From: Nageia nagi | Taxonomy: Eukaryota; Pinophyta | NCBI GenBank assembly: GCA_050084985.1 | Contig: JBITNC010000001.1 | Coordinates: forward strand, 33,666,001-33,730,000 | Direction of reading: 5' to 3' | Length of the DNA: 64,000 nt | Shown: positions 1-12,199 of the stretch, piece after piece | Layout: each line of letters begins with the position of its first letter | Position numbering within the stretch: the first letter of the stretch is position 1 | Program-made: the position numbers and the translations under genes | The notes under the pieces: generated by a model | Told to the model about the DNA's origin: nothing | Seen by the model: the letters and a program-made list of their open reading frames with translations, nothing else | Databases searched by the model: none

Positions 1-799
1 ATTATCTATATTTGTAATAATATGCTCAATTTGATTTGTCATCACATATGCTATCATAAATCTTATTGGAGAACCTCATATTATCAAAACATTAGCATCC
101 TTGCCCATGCTAATGTTTGCACCCATGCTGAGCTCCTGGAGATTAGCGTATGTGTAGGTATTTCTTTTGTAGTTGACCCTTGGGTTTGCACAATAAGGTC
201 ACCACTCTTTGATAAGTTAGTTCATCATATTATCAAATATGACATAGGTAAGGACATACAAGTATTATATTTCACTTGATTCCTTTCTTTTTAATGCATA
301 TACTCCTTTTATGTCTTAACATCAATGTAACTCATTATTCTATTACTGCACTATTATACTTCCATTATATTCCTTTAGTAATGTATGTTTATTTAAGTAA
401 GTAGCTTAGATAAATCATACTTAAGTTATTTAGTTCATTTAGAGTAAAAACCTAGGTGTACCAAAACACATATCAACATGTATCTTCTTGTGTGTGAAAA
501 TAGGATATGATAAGTCTAGAATTTGATGTGTTGCAGGATCCATTAGCAATCATTTTCTTTCTAGGATGAGTTTCTTCTCTGATGTAAAGTGTGATGTATT
601 TTTTATCTTCATAATTCATCCATAATTTCAAAATATGAGCAACTTTGAATAAAAAATGGAATTGACCTCAAATCTCATATATGGGACAAATGAATACAAA
701 ATGCTTTTCAATATTTGGTTCCATATTGTACAATTTGCATATATGTTGGTATTTAAGGATATGATAGTCTATCTCGATATGAAGTTGATGTGAGCAAAC
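1..799. other. AT-rich sequence, no gene recognised
   Basis: I see no coding pattern, RNA gene or repeat here. It lies beyond the 3' end of the minus-strand LINE relic that starts near 800, so part of it may be the LINE 3' untranslated region, but no clear poly-A tail marks the end. Confidence 0.4.
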
Positions 800-2450
800 C
801 TTTATTTGGTTAAGGGGAAAATAGAAACCATGAGATACATGTAGCTTGATGTAATTAAGATTGATAAAAAACTATTTTGTGAATATGGTTTTTCCAATTC
901 AATCCATGTTGTCTTCAGGTAAGCTATGTATATTTCCTTCTTGATCCTTTTGTTGATATCTCTAGTATAAAGACTAAAGGTCCTGTTTGGAAGTTGAGAG
1001 GGAGGTAGTTGGTTGATATCTAGACCTATCAATTCAAGATAAAGGTAGCCTTTGAGTACCAAAACAAATGAATGCCTTTACTTGCAAGTTGCATTGAAGA
1101 TTTAAGTGCTAAGAAAGGGTATCTCTTTAAGGTAGGATCTATTAAAGTTAAGTAATGGATCCTATTCAAAAGCATGATAACATCGAATATTGGAAGAGCC
1201 AATATGGGATATGCATAAAATTCAACCAAAATAATGGAATGAGAGGGAATTATTTTGGCCCTAATGGATGTTAAGAGGATATTTATCAAGATCTTCTTGT
1301 TGTGAACCCAACCACAGTGTCTCAAGCTAGGTCCTTAGACTTCACATCCATAAATTAGGGGAAAAGAGATAAGAAAGTGGGAGAGTTTAATTTTTGCCAT
1401 GACATCATAGAATCAAAGTTGAAAATATTTTATTTCGAGTGTGAAAATTGTAACATAGCCTTTATTTAATCTTTTTGGAGGTTGGGATCAAGCTAAAAGT
1501 AGGACCTACAAAGAGTACACCTAGATATGTGTAATAAGTGATCACCTTAATAGGTTGCTTTTGGAAATTTAGGTGGGTTTTGGAAGCATATTCTTTTGAG
1601 ATATTGAAGGACATAATTAAAAAAAAAACTTCAAGACCATGATTATCACAAAATGTACTCAAGGTGTCAACTTGATGTTGGTGCCTATTGTATGAGATAA
1701 CAAGATGACATCATTTGTAAAGAGAAAAATTGAGATATTGGAATTATGTGGAAAACATCTCACACCTAGGACCATGGTATTTGAGATCAATTATTCAAGT
1801 TCATCAATATAAAACCCAAATAGAGTAGGTGAGAGGGGACAACCTTGTTTTACACCAATGGGTGAGAATCAACCTGAACTTGGCCCACTACCTATTTATA
1901 TAATATTATGATAAGAGATAATACATATCTAAGGATTCTTAAGTTCTCAATTATCTGGAATAAGAGATATATGGGGAAATATATCAAAGGATTTATAAAA
2001 TTTATCATATCAAGAATAAACCTTTTATTTGTTAGCTCAAACTTCTTTAATGATGGCTTGTAGAGTGAGGATGTGATCGACAATGTGGTGGTTTCTACAA
2101 AAGATAACTTGATTAGGTGCACATATATTGTATATTTCAACAAAGCTATATATGAACTCATTAAGAGTTGTGACAAAGACTTTTTCTAGGGTGTGTCAAA
2201 CCATAATCATTTTGTAGTTGTTAGGCTTAAAGGGGTTGCTAGCTTTGTAAACGGGATAGATAATATTGGAGGCCAAAAAGGGAAGAATCCCATGAGAAGA
2301 GATGAAGTTGAACTTTTTAGAAATTTAGCCAACTAAAATACAGGATTGTATTTGAGAAATTCAACACTTAGATTTATAGAGTCAACAACTTTACCAATTT
2401 GGAGTTTTGAATAGCCCATAAAATCATTATATCAATGAAGAAATGATAAG
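800..2450 (-). pseudogene. LINE (L1-type) reverse transcriptase relic
   Basis: Decayed reverse transcriptase of a plant non-LTR retrotransposon, read on the minus strand in several frames. About 2330-2040 reads NYKMIMV...TLEKVF and then HIVDHILTLQAIIKE, matching the palm region before the catalytic core. Positions 1859-1800 read IGVKQGCPLSPTLFGFYIDE, the hallmark GxxQGxPLSPxLF block. About 1725-1689 reads LFTNDVILLSHT, where the usual FADD catalytic pair has become TND. Then come TFCDNHGLEV (about 1660), TYLGVLF (about 1520) and a C-terminal stretch to about 800 with RYPFLALKSS, as in plant LINE C-termini. No endonuclease domain is recognisable upstream. Stops and frameshifts are frequent, so it is dead. 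The family is known; the exact clade is inferred. Confidence 0.85.
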
Positions 2451-3516
2451 GATGAGATCAATGTTAGGGAATAATGGAGGGTTCATTTCTGTTGTTGTAA
2501 ATAGTAGATGCATAGGTAGATTAGACATGTTGGTCAATGATAAAGCACTTGGGGGAATTGGGGGGATTAGGATGATGAAATAATGTGCTTCTATAAAATT
2601 GATTAGATGTATTAAATAATGTGTGATATTTTTCCTAGAATCATTTGATTGTTGTGTTAGGCATAGATCATCAAGGTTAGTCTCCAAAAATCAAAGAGGA
2701 TTGAAAAAGAATCATCAAAATCAATCTCCAACAATCAAATAGGTAGTAACAACTAGAAAAACTAATAAATGGGAATCAATTTGAAATATATATGCAATCA
2801 TTTAGGATCCCCCCTCCTTGAGTGGCCTAAACCCTTAGCTCATAAATGATTATCTTGGCATAGAAAGGGAAGGGGGTGGCAAGAGAAGGGATGAGGAAAT
2901 TGGTATAACTTGTTGGAATTATAATGGTATAATATAAATAGACAGATGTATTTTAATTTCCTTTTATACCCATTGGTTTGTAGGACCTATCAAAGTTTGT
3001 AGAAGTAAATAGACATCTATTGAGTATTTGAATGATTATTTCTCTAATAATGAAAGACATCAAACAATGGACAAATATTCCAAGACAAATAAGAATACTC
3101 CTAAGAATAATTGACAATAATCACTTACATCCACCCAATGAAAATAAATCATTAAAATAATTTTCTAGAACCAAATCAAGCAAATATGATGATGTTTTTA
3201 ACATATCCAAAGAGTAACTAGAAATAAACTTAAAATTAATGATAATTGTTCTTAAACGTTTCTATAAAATACTTTGTAATTGTTACTTCCATCATTTTAC
3301 CGAAATTGAATGATATCAAAATTTTTGAATGAATGCTTGACTCTTTTGCATAACTTATGAATGCATATAATGAAATTATATTTATCCTTTCCAATAAAAA
3401 AATAATTAAGCAATTGTTAATGGTTTGGATCCAATTGAGAGGTAGAGGATGTCACTATTTTCTTGGCCAAACCTTGAATTTGGCGTTCACATTTCTCTTT
3501 GTAAAAGTTATTATCC
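2451..3516. other. Possible LINE 5' remainder, then unassigned AT-rich DNA
   Basis: On the minus strand 2687-2427 is open for 86 codons and sits just upstream of the LINE reverse transcriptase. It may be the poorly conserved linker between endonuclease and RT, but no motif supports this. From 2700 to 3516 I see nothing recognisable. Confidence 0.3.
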
Positions 3517-3855
3517 AACATAATATTATACTTTTTTGTGAGACATACAAGAGCCTTTAGAAACTTGTACCATTTATCATTGGTTGCTTTTACTAGTTTA
3601 GTTATTGATAAACTACACATTTATAGAGTGTTAAAAGATCAAGAGGAGGAGTTACACTTATTTGAGATAAACTTTAGGGCTTTATGAAACTTGTATCTTA
3701 AGATGATCACTCTAGATTACTATGGATTAAACTTCTTCATCCACCACTTTAGGACATCTTTATTGCTATTAATTACATCCCTCCAACCACATCCAACTTT
3801 ATTATTCATACAAATGGATACATTTTTTCAAGACCTTTACAAGGACATGATAAGG
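3517..3855 (+). repeat. Dispersed repeat X, copy 1 (partner at 56888-57220)
   Basis: This block matches 56888-57220 in the same orientation. Shared landmarks in order are a start like ATATTATACTT, GAGACAYACRAGAGCCTT, a line with GGTTRCTTTTRSTRG, GTTACACTTATTTGAGA, AACTTTAGGG, and finally ATCCCTCCAACCA and CTTTATRAGGACAT. Similarity fades on both sides. It contains no recognisable coding sequence and is probably a fragment of an unclassified old transposon. Confidence 0.6.
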
Positions 3856-5391
3856 AGATTGCTATAGCTTTTTGAAATTGTAATGTTATGATGTGGATTG
3901 CTCTTATTTCCCTTGAAAAATTTATTATTGAACACAATATTATCACATAAAACATTAGCAATGATTCATCATATCCATATGAAAATTGACCATTTTGGAA
4001 ATTTCATTTGGGTAATTTTGCATACCCATGTTTCCACCTATTAGTCAAAATTTTATGAAAAAATTAAAAAAAGGGTAGCTTTTCTAAAGTAGTGAAATTA
4101 AATATATTACAAAAAAGACAATAGTCATTTTTAAAACTTGGCATTTGGCCTATTTAGCCTTGAAGGCATAATCGATGTCATTTATTCGGAAGTAATCACC
4201 TCTTATATCCTATATATAAACCAAATATGTTGTGAGATATGATATTTCAAAAAGCCACTTGATATCAAGGTTGCGAAGTGCACTATTCATTTTGAAGAAA
4301 ATAATTTAAAATTTTAGATAATCAAAAATCCCCATCATAATGAAAAATTCACAAGGCATGCAAAGATGATGATTAATCTAGTTTAAAGTTTTCTTTCTTA
4401 GAAAAATACTCAATCCAAGTTGTCAACCATGTCCATACAACCTTATTGATAAGGCCTTGTAAATAAGGCCCCTTTGATTAGCCTTTCAATTAGGCCTTAT
4501 GAATTGCACCTTGTTGTCCAAGCCTTATCCATCAAGCCTTGTCATTAAGACGTTACTGTCCCATCTATGATTCTGCATAAGACTCATATAATATTGGCCC
4601 AATACATATCTATCTTGCTATTCATGTATTTCACTAATGAAATTGTAACAATAATAACTTGCAAAATATTTATTGATAAATTAAAAAATAGTACTAAAGG
4701 AACTAAAAATATTAACATATACTAAACAAAGGCACTTGATTATCAAATAAACCATCCTTCTCAACCTAGTATCTTTGGACTAAAAATGATTTGTGACAAC
4801 AAAGAATAGAAAACCTCTATAGCTTCAACCTTTGTAAAGGTATCTTCTTGGTTGATCAAATACATAAGCTTGGTGATAAGGCCTTATTGTCCATCCCTTT
4901 TCATCCAATACTTATCGATTAGACTTTTTCATTCTCCCCTAGTTGAAATGCCTTTTCCAATTTCTCTTTATGTTTGTGTTGCTAACAATATTACAGGCTA
5001 TGTTAATGGAAATCAAGCAAATAAGAGAAGAGAAATTGGTTCATATTTCAACAAAAATTTTGACATAAAAAATATCAATATTTATAGTAAACTCTTCTAT
5101 AATTTTGTTCTTTTATTTTCAACTTTATTTGTTTATTATTGTAAATGCATGGAGGTACAACATTAAAAAATACAGAAAACATGCCACCGCTTAAGGATGA
5201 CATTGTTGTTGAAGATGATATATATAAAGATGATGATATAGAAGAGGAGATTCCACAATTCAAATATCATGAACTAGAATACATTTTTGAAAATGCATCA
5301 AATATTGAATATAAAAATGCATTGCATGGTTGATGAGATATGCCAAATACTGAGCCTAGAAATGCTTCAAATCATACATGAGATATGCCAA
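3856..5391. other. Unassigned DNA left of the big insertion; repeated AAGGCCTTAT words
   Basis: The stretch 4430-4560 and part of 4860-4900 repeat short words such as AAGGCCTTAT and AAGCCTTAT. A weaker echo lies at 55435-55500, including a shared CATTRARACGTTA. A small acidic open frame at 5145-5333 (62 codons, plus strand, rich in D and E) ends 59 bases before the LTR-1 target duplication and could be an exon fragment of the disrupted locus. I do not recognise it. Confidence 0.35.
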
Positions 5392-5396
5392 ATACT
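5392..5396. repeat. Left target-site duplication of LTR-1 (ATACT)
   Basis: ATACT directly precedes the TG that begins the left LTR. The same five bases directly follow the terminal CA of the right LTR at 50971-50975. A perfect 5-bp duplication across about 45.6 kb supports one insertion event later swollen by nested insertions. Confidence 0.85.
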
Positions 5397-7264
5397 TGAG
5401 GAATTTATATTCACCATACACCAAAGATAGTGAACAAGGCATAAAGGCTCTGATATCAATTAAAGAATTTGACATTTTCCAACCACTAGTTGAAAAACAT
5501 TAGCCCAATGCTTTGACACCATATTAAGATTTTAAAGATTTCCCAACCATCAATTGATAAACATAGGCCAAATGCTCTAATACCAACTAAAGATTTCAAG
5601 GTTCACCAACCACTAGTTGATGAACTCATCTAGAATAATTTGGATTCTGATACCAACCTTTAGTTCACCAAACTAGAGGATTTTGAAATTCCTAGATATA
5701 AAGCATTGATAAAATAAAAATTCCAAAGTTAGGAGAGTTTTTGGTTGGCTAGAATTTGTCTAAACTTCAAGAAAGTCAATTTGAAATTTTTTGGATGAAA
5801 ATTAATTTTGTTGGACCTCTAAAATAATGCAAAATAAAAATACTAGGGTTTTGAGAGTTTTTGGTCAGCTAGAATTTGCCAAAACTCCAAAAAAGTTAAA
5901 AATTGAACAAAATAAAAATGCTAAAGTTTTTTGAGTTTTGAGCACTTGAATTCTACCAAATTTTGGGAAATTTGAAAGTTTTGGGAAAATTGAAAAATTC
6001 TAGAAATACTGCTAGGTTTAAAGGGCCAAATTTTGAGGGTTGTAACTTGATCAAATCTAAATGAAATGTAAGTTTGCTTCTAAAACATAGCATTATGAAC
6101 CATAAAAAATAAGCTGCAAGGGAAAGACTCCATAAAGCTCAAGAGCAAAATTATGTAAATACAGGTCCAAAAGTTATGGTTTCTAAGTGTGTTCCACATA
6201 AAAAGTATGACATGATATATATAGATGGAAAGGTATTGAAAATAAGAATCCAAAATAAAAGGAATTACATAAAAAAGAGGTATAGAATGATATAGCCTTT
6301 AGAAGCAAACTGGTCTTGAACAAAGATAGTTTGGAATAACCATGGATAACTTCAAATCCATTTCTCAAAAAGGGAAACAAATAAGTACCCACATACTTAA
6401 AATGACCCCAAATAGCTAACTATTACTATGGAATAGAATCCAATCACTCCTATAAATATCCATAAGTGTTTTCTCATGCATACAAGCCAAAAAATGGAAA
6501 ACACATTACAAAGCCACAAAGGATGAAAAATTTCATGAATATACACCATGAGATGAACCAAATATTTTATGTATTGCTTCAAATACTCGTTATATATATA
6601 TAATGGAATATTTCATGACTTAGACTTTCACATACAAAATATGATGGTTTAGTGTAATAGAGAGAACCATCACACAACCATATAAATATGATGCCATTGG
6701 AACATTCATGGGTCTATTGCAAAAGAAAATACAACAACAATTGATATTCTTTATAAAAATCAACTAAATGCACTTTCCTCTCTACATTGCAACAAGCAAA
6801 GGAGGTTAAGGTATTAGTGAGTTACAATAGAAGCAACATGATGCTGCATCAACTAAGCCAACAATGATTGAATACAAATCAGCCATATATAAAAGATGGA
6901 CTACACATGATCCATTTAATGGGCATCTACCAAGGTTGAGTGTTGAAGGTGTTGTAGTGGAGTGTGTTAGAAGCAATTCTTGGGGTAGTGGAGTATGTTG
7001 ACTACAACAAGAAAGCATATGGCTAGGAATGTCACCACTATTGAAGGAATCCATCCAAATTTGATGTATATTTTGTTGACCAACAACTACATGGAGGAGT
7101 ACATGGACATGAATGTCTTACCAAACTTGTAATTTAAAATGGAGGTGATGTCCACCAAGGAAATATGCATCACACATTAAATTTTCCACCAAATTACAAA
7201 TTTACATTTATTCCAAATAAATATTTGAAATATTAATAATTTATTGAAGAAATAAATTCCTTCA
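5397..7264 (-). repeat. LTR-1 3' LTR (left copy)
   Basis: It pairs with 30083-31315 plus 50171-50970. Shared landmarks in order include GAATTTATA, the AACCACTAGTTGA region, AGTTTTTGGTTRGCTAGAA, RTATGGAAAGGTATTGAAA, CACCATGAGATGAA, TGTGATGGTTTAGTGTA, ACATGAATGTCT and the end AAATAAATTCCTTCA. The right copy is about 170 bp longer, mostly from a segment near 50290-50400 missing here. No open frame in it is convincing. Confidence 0.85.
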
Positions 7265-7404
7265 ATCTTTCCATTAATGTGAAAATGTTTATACTCCATA
7301 GGTGATCAAGTGTTGGTTTAGTGCATATGAAGGCATCCAACATGGTCGGATCAATGTAATCAAAACACCAGAAAAAGCATGCCCTCCTATTTGATGATGA
7401 ATGA
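7265..7404 (-). repeat. LTR-1 internal remnant with weak polypurine tract
   Basis: Next to the LTR the minus strand reads AATGGAAAGAT, a weak polypurine tract, then TGAAGG of the LTR. The remainder carries the words TGTTGGTTTAGTGCA and CATCCAACATGGTC, the same vocabulary as the 61-bp repeats at 29635-29870, so it is the same element's internal DNA. It is cut off near 7405 by Gypsy sequence. Confidence 0.6.
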
Positions 7405-7660
7405 TGGATATAATGAGACTTAGAATAGTCTCAATTTTTATTCAAAGACTTAATTATTTGACTCTAAGTATCAAGACTTCAAGGGAAAATTGCAAACTCA
7501 ATGGTTGGGACCCTATAAAATTCTTTAGATTTTTGATACTAGGATTGTGAAACTTGAGTTAATAGATGATTCAAGAAGAGTAATGCTAGTAAATGGACAT
7601 AGGCTTCATCCCTATACATTGCCTTTGAACAAGGAGGACTTCACTAAAATATTGAAATAG
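7405..7660 (+). pseudogene. Ty3/Gypsy integrase C-terminus (5'-truncated element)
   Basis: The plus strand from about 7482 reads GKLQTQWLGPYKIL, one stop, then RIVKLELIDD and VNGHRLHPYTLPLNK, ending at a stop at 7658-7660. This is the C-terminal DNA-binding part of a Gypsy integrase, where a W-GPY block is followed by valine-rich strands and VNGxRLxxY. Everything upstream (gag, protease, RT, RNase H, integrase core) is missing, because LTR-1 sequence meets it directly near 7405. It is the 5' end of a truncated element that continues to about 12200. Confidence 0.8.
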
Positions 7661-8499
7661 TTAGATCTATGCTTAATTGAGGAAGGTTTATCTTTCTCAG
7701 TTTCATGTCTTTAATCTTCTTCCTTTTTGCAGCAGTAATAAGAGGTTGATTCTAGAAATAGAACCAACACACATAAAAAGAAAAAAAGATGAGAACTTGA
7801 GGACTTCAAGAATGTTCATCAAAAGGAACTCCAAAATGTACATAAATAATAACTCCAAAATATTTCTGTCTACTACCTCTATAAACTTGATCAACATTAA
7901 CTCCAAAAAGCTAATGAGACATTGTTGGGAACCTTGTCCTCAAAATAGGAGCCTTTCCAAGTGTTAGCAAAGTAAAATCCTCATGTATTCCAATGAATGG
8001 ATTACAAAATCAATCTCCTTGACTAAAAGGTAACATCAAGTTTTATAATCCATAGTGAAAGGACACCTTAGCATGACTACCATCATATTCATCATGGAAT
8101 GTAGTGCTGAGATGATTTTGAATGATGTGTTCTTCAAATCTATTGATGGATCTAATTTGGCCAAGTAAATACTATAATAACCATTTCCACATCATTTCAT
8201 AATAATCGGTTGCATCCATCCCATAAATTCCATTACCATTATTACAAGGTATGTATTTAATTTCATATTAATAGAATTAATAAATTCTAATACGAATTTG
8301 GGATTTAGCATATTCCAAAGATAATGCTTTATGATTGAAATAGTATAAGGCATAGGTAGAAAGGACACATGGAAAAATATATCACTATTAGATCTTGAAA
8401 TAAAATGTTGCATGGGAAAATCATTCATTATCATCATACTTAAAAAAGTTCTGGGAATAGACCAAGCAACCACATTTAGAACTTGGTTTCATTGCTAAA
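7661..8499. other. Spacer between Gypsy integrase and the extra reading region
   Basis: Several frames are broken and no domain is recognisable. Short words such as AACTCCAAAA recur at about 7828-7900. It is treated as the 3' non-coding part of the Gypsy fragment, leading into the extra reading region. Confidence 0.4.
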
Positions 8500-11110
8500 C
8501 CAACTTGATCCCTAGTCAAGTGGGAGGAAAGTGTAAGCATGAACTAGATAATGTAGATGAGTTGAAGGCCAATGTGCAGGTAACAAATTTTTTTCAAAAG
8601 TTCAATTTGCTATCATTCTTTGAAAAGTTTGAAGGGTAGAGTGACCAATTGGCTTTGGATTTTGCAAAGAGCTTTTAGGTGAATTTTATCACTTTGAAGG
8701 GTCATGTTATTCCAATTACCATAGACTCAATTAGTGAATATACAAGATTACCTAATACAAGGGAATATTTAAATAAGAGGGATCATTATTTCAGCTTAGT
8801 TAATATATTTCATCCCATAAATGAATCTAAATCTAAAATTTACACCACTAGGGGGCATGTTCAAGGAGTAAAATAGGAATATTTGCTTAAAAAATGGGCC
8901 TTAGTAATCAAATGGTTTATGAGGTATCTAACCTGTAAAGGACAACACCCTACTCTAATGGGTCATCATCTGAAATTGTTAATTTGCTTAAGACATGAGA
9001 AATATCAAACATGCAATTTATCCCAGTTCTTGTACCAAAGTCTTGAGAAAATGTCCAAGAAAGGTAGGGAAAACCAAGGTAATAAATTACTATCCCTAAA
9101 ACATCATGAACTCATTAGAATACTCTATAAATAATACTTTCTAAGAAAGGATATTAGGCAAGTATCTTGGGACCAATTTATCAATCAATATGCCAAGGAA
9201 AATTCTCAAGGAGAAGGGGAGGAAGAATATGATTGTTATGAAACCACACCTATGGGTGTGAACATCAAATTCCATTAAAGGGGGTATATGCCCCATAATT
9301 TGTTAGAGAATGATCTAGAATTTGAGAACAACATGAAGATTCAATTCCCCATCATGAGGAGAAAATTTTAGAAGATGTCCTTGTGGTAACTCATGATGAT
9401 ATTGACAAAGAAAATCCTCTGTCAAATTCCCTTGAAATAACTCAAGAACCAAAATTGCAAGTTAAGGAGGATGTAGTGGTTAGACATGGAAAGAAAAGAG
9501 AAAAGAGGAAATCTCTTGCTATTCCTAGCTAGCAGACTCAAGAGATTGCATAAAATCATGGAATAAGAGTCATATTATTAGATTGTAGTAGAGGAAATTG
9601 AACAAGGAATGCAAGCTCTAGAATTGATTTCTAGTATTCCATAAGAGACATTTCCAATAGATGAAAAATTACATATTGAAGAGGAAGCTATGAAACTAGT
9701 TAGGGAGGACCACTCTCAACTGATAATAGTTAAGATTGACCAAGTACAATGCTTAGGTATTGAGAAAGATCAGTCAAAACCTACAGAAGTCCAAGAAGAA
9801 TGCATACCAACTAGTCTTGACAAGTTAGTAGAAGCTACTGATAGGGTAGCTACAACAAAAATGCATGATGTTTAGGTATTAAAGTCTAAACTTTTATATT
9901 TACAAAAAAAAAATGAAAAATTGCTTATTGAAAAGATTATTTTAGAGAATGAAATTCAATAGTTGAAGAACAAGTGTTCCACTTTAAAAAGTGTAGAAAT
10001 AAGGCTAACTAAAAATCAAACTTCAATTTTAAATATAATTAAAAAATTACAAACAATGCAAAAGAATCAGACACAATTTGTATGTGAAGAGGAGGAAATG
10101 AAACAGATTTTTAGTTTGCTCAAACAAAAGCTAGAACAAGTAATGCAATTGGAACAACAACTTGTTAAAATACAAGGTCTTGAAGACAAAGAAACTTAGT
10201 ACACCAAAATACTTGCAGTGATGGAAAAGGAGAATAAGGATGTCAATTTAGTTAAAAAGGCCATTGTGGACATGTGCAAGATATTTGAGAAAGTTATGAA
10301 AATAAGACAACCTTATCCTATTTATAGTATATATCTTAAGGAACAATTATTAAAATGACAAGTCAATAGAATTCATAAGGTTCTACCTTATGAATTGAAG
10401 TATGGTGCTAAGTTCCTGCAAGCATACTTTGAGGCAACATAACAAGAGAAGTATTTGTTGTGTGAACTATACATGCATGAATTTTTACTGAGTGATGATA
10501 CTAAATTTCTTCTTGGTATTTATATGGGTGATATTCAATTACAAGATTTTGTTTCTTTGTTGCAAAATCCAATTCAGTAGAAAAATGATAGTGAACAAAT
10601 TCAGTAGAGAAGTTTGATTGATAGCTTTTTAGTTAAAAAATAATCAATCTATAATGAGGTAACCACATTTGTATTCTTAACATAGGCCAACAAATTTAGG
10701 GACCAATACATTCAACTAATGGAAGCATGTTTTCAAAAGTGTAACATTGCTCTCAATCATCATTTTGATGAGGTATTATGAGTTTGTAATATAAGGTGGG
10801 GTATGTAGATAGTAGATCAAAAGAAAAAAGAGATAATTTATCCATCTAATTTACAATGGAGTAGGAAAAGAGCTGAAGCTATAGTGAAAATTATTTCTAT
10901 ACAACCTCTATACTAGGTAGGACAATATTATGGACCTCCATTGATTATGCGTTTGACTCCATCCTAGATAGATGATGGACCACAATATGATGCCTTATTT
11001 AGACTTTGGGAGACATAGGTTAGATTGAGTTATGGGCTTGAAAATTATATAGAAATGCCTAATTTGGATGTATTGCAATTACTAATAAGCAACCTATTTC
11101 TCCAGGTGTC
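8500..11110 (+). pseudogene. Extra reading region downstream of Gypsy pol, plant-transposon-protein-like
   Basis: A long, broken plus-strand reading region between integrase and the probable 3' LTR. About 8650-8870 reads VNFITLKGHVIPITIDSISE and YTRLPNTREY. About 8890-9130 reads WALVIKWFMRYLT, a linker, then LLICLRHEKYQTCNLSQFL. This order (a G-V strand, an IN-x-LP-like strand, W with hydrophobic helices, a leucine-rich helix) resembles the putative plant transposon protein domain, found as an additional ORF in Tat-lineage Gypsy elements. About 9890-10200 is strongly helical and charged, probably coiled coil (EEEEMKQIFSLLKQKLEQ at about 10090). After 10200 the frame continues with several stops. 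The domain match is from memory of the family and is moderate. Confidence 0.55.
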
Positions 11111-11280
11111 CATTAGTAAATTTTGGACTATTTAAATCCTTATGATCTCAACAACATGATGCAAAAATCCAAAATAAAAGACTTTTTTAATTTAAGAGAC
11201 AATGATGAGGATAGCAACTATTGATTTTCTAAATTTGCAAAAGACTTTAAACTATTTTAATACTTTTAAATTACTACAAG

Positions 11281-11456
11281 AGTAGTAATATTATAAGTTG
11301 GGAAGAATGATGAGATGCATAATAGTCATACTTATAATATATTAATACTATATTACTACTCTCATCATTCTTCCCAACTTTGGAAGAATTAAAATGATGA
11401 GATAAATTTGGAAAGACTTTTATCTCCTAGTCATACTTATAATATATTAATACTAT
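11281..11456. repeat. Composite inverted and direct repeat at probable Gypsy LTR edge
   Basis: AAGTTGGGAAGAATGATGAG at 11295-11314 has its reverse complement at 11361-11380, and AGTAGTAATA at 11281-11290 has its reverse complement at 11351-11360. A 28-bp direct repeat starting AGTCATACTTATAATAT lies at 11324-11351 and 11429-11456. The two inverted segments are in shuffled order, so this is a rearrangement and not one simple hairpin. Confidence 0.8.
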
Positions 11457-12178
11457 TTATTTTGAAGTTAAATGCAACTTTGTTTAGTTTTTCTATGTTT
11501 TATATATTTGTATGATTTAATGTGTTTTATGGTTATATAGTGCTAGTATTCTATTATGAATAAAGTATGCTCAAAATGGTTTCTAGAAACATCATGAAAA
11601 TGATAGTGTTTTAGTCCATTTGGTTGAGCTTCAAATAGCATCTCTATAATTATATGAGCTAATCTCAAAATGGTTTAAGCATGAATTTGAAGCTGATCAC
11701 TTATGAAAAATCCAAAATTCTAGGGACCTCTTGAATTTTATGAGAGTCTTGAATTTGTGGAAACTCCAAGATGATGATGTTACTAAAGAAGAACTTGATT
11801 CTAGAATTATAGTAGAAGAGGCTCCAGAATCATTATCATATCTTGACCAGGTGCATATTGAGTGATTCATAGATAGTTAGCTAGGATATTTAAGGAATAT
11901 AAATATTATGAATAGAAATTCATATTTGTAGTAAAGTGTCTCACAATGTTATCATTTCTACATGATAATAGAAAGAATAGAGTACCAAAAATGCTATGTT
12001 TATCATAATGTAAATGTTGTGAGGAATTCTAGTATAGTTGTTAGTAAATTTCATTATATATACCTTTTTGTTTGAGAAGTATTAGTTAGTTTATAAATAT
12101 AGAAACTATGCTATGATTATTCTATAAAATAATACAAGTATCGTGTTGAATTTAGGTATGTAATTTGTGTTGAAATCT
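11316..12178 (+). repeat. Probable LTR of the truncated Gypsy element
   Basis: Placement rests on context. It follows the extra reading region and a purine-rich stretch, has a TATA-like TATAAATATA at about 12093, and is followed at 12179-12199 by CTGTTGGAAGGAGGAGGGCC. That resembles the post-LTR sequence of LTR-6 (CTGGTGCTAGAAGGAGGGCC at 35148-35167). I do not see the second LTR copy, so both ends are uncertain. Confidence 0.4.
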
Positions 12179-12199
12179 CTGTTGGAAGGAGGAGGGCCC

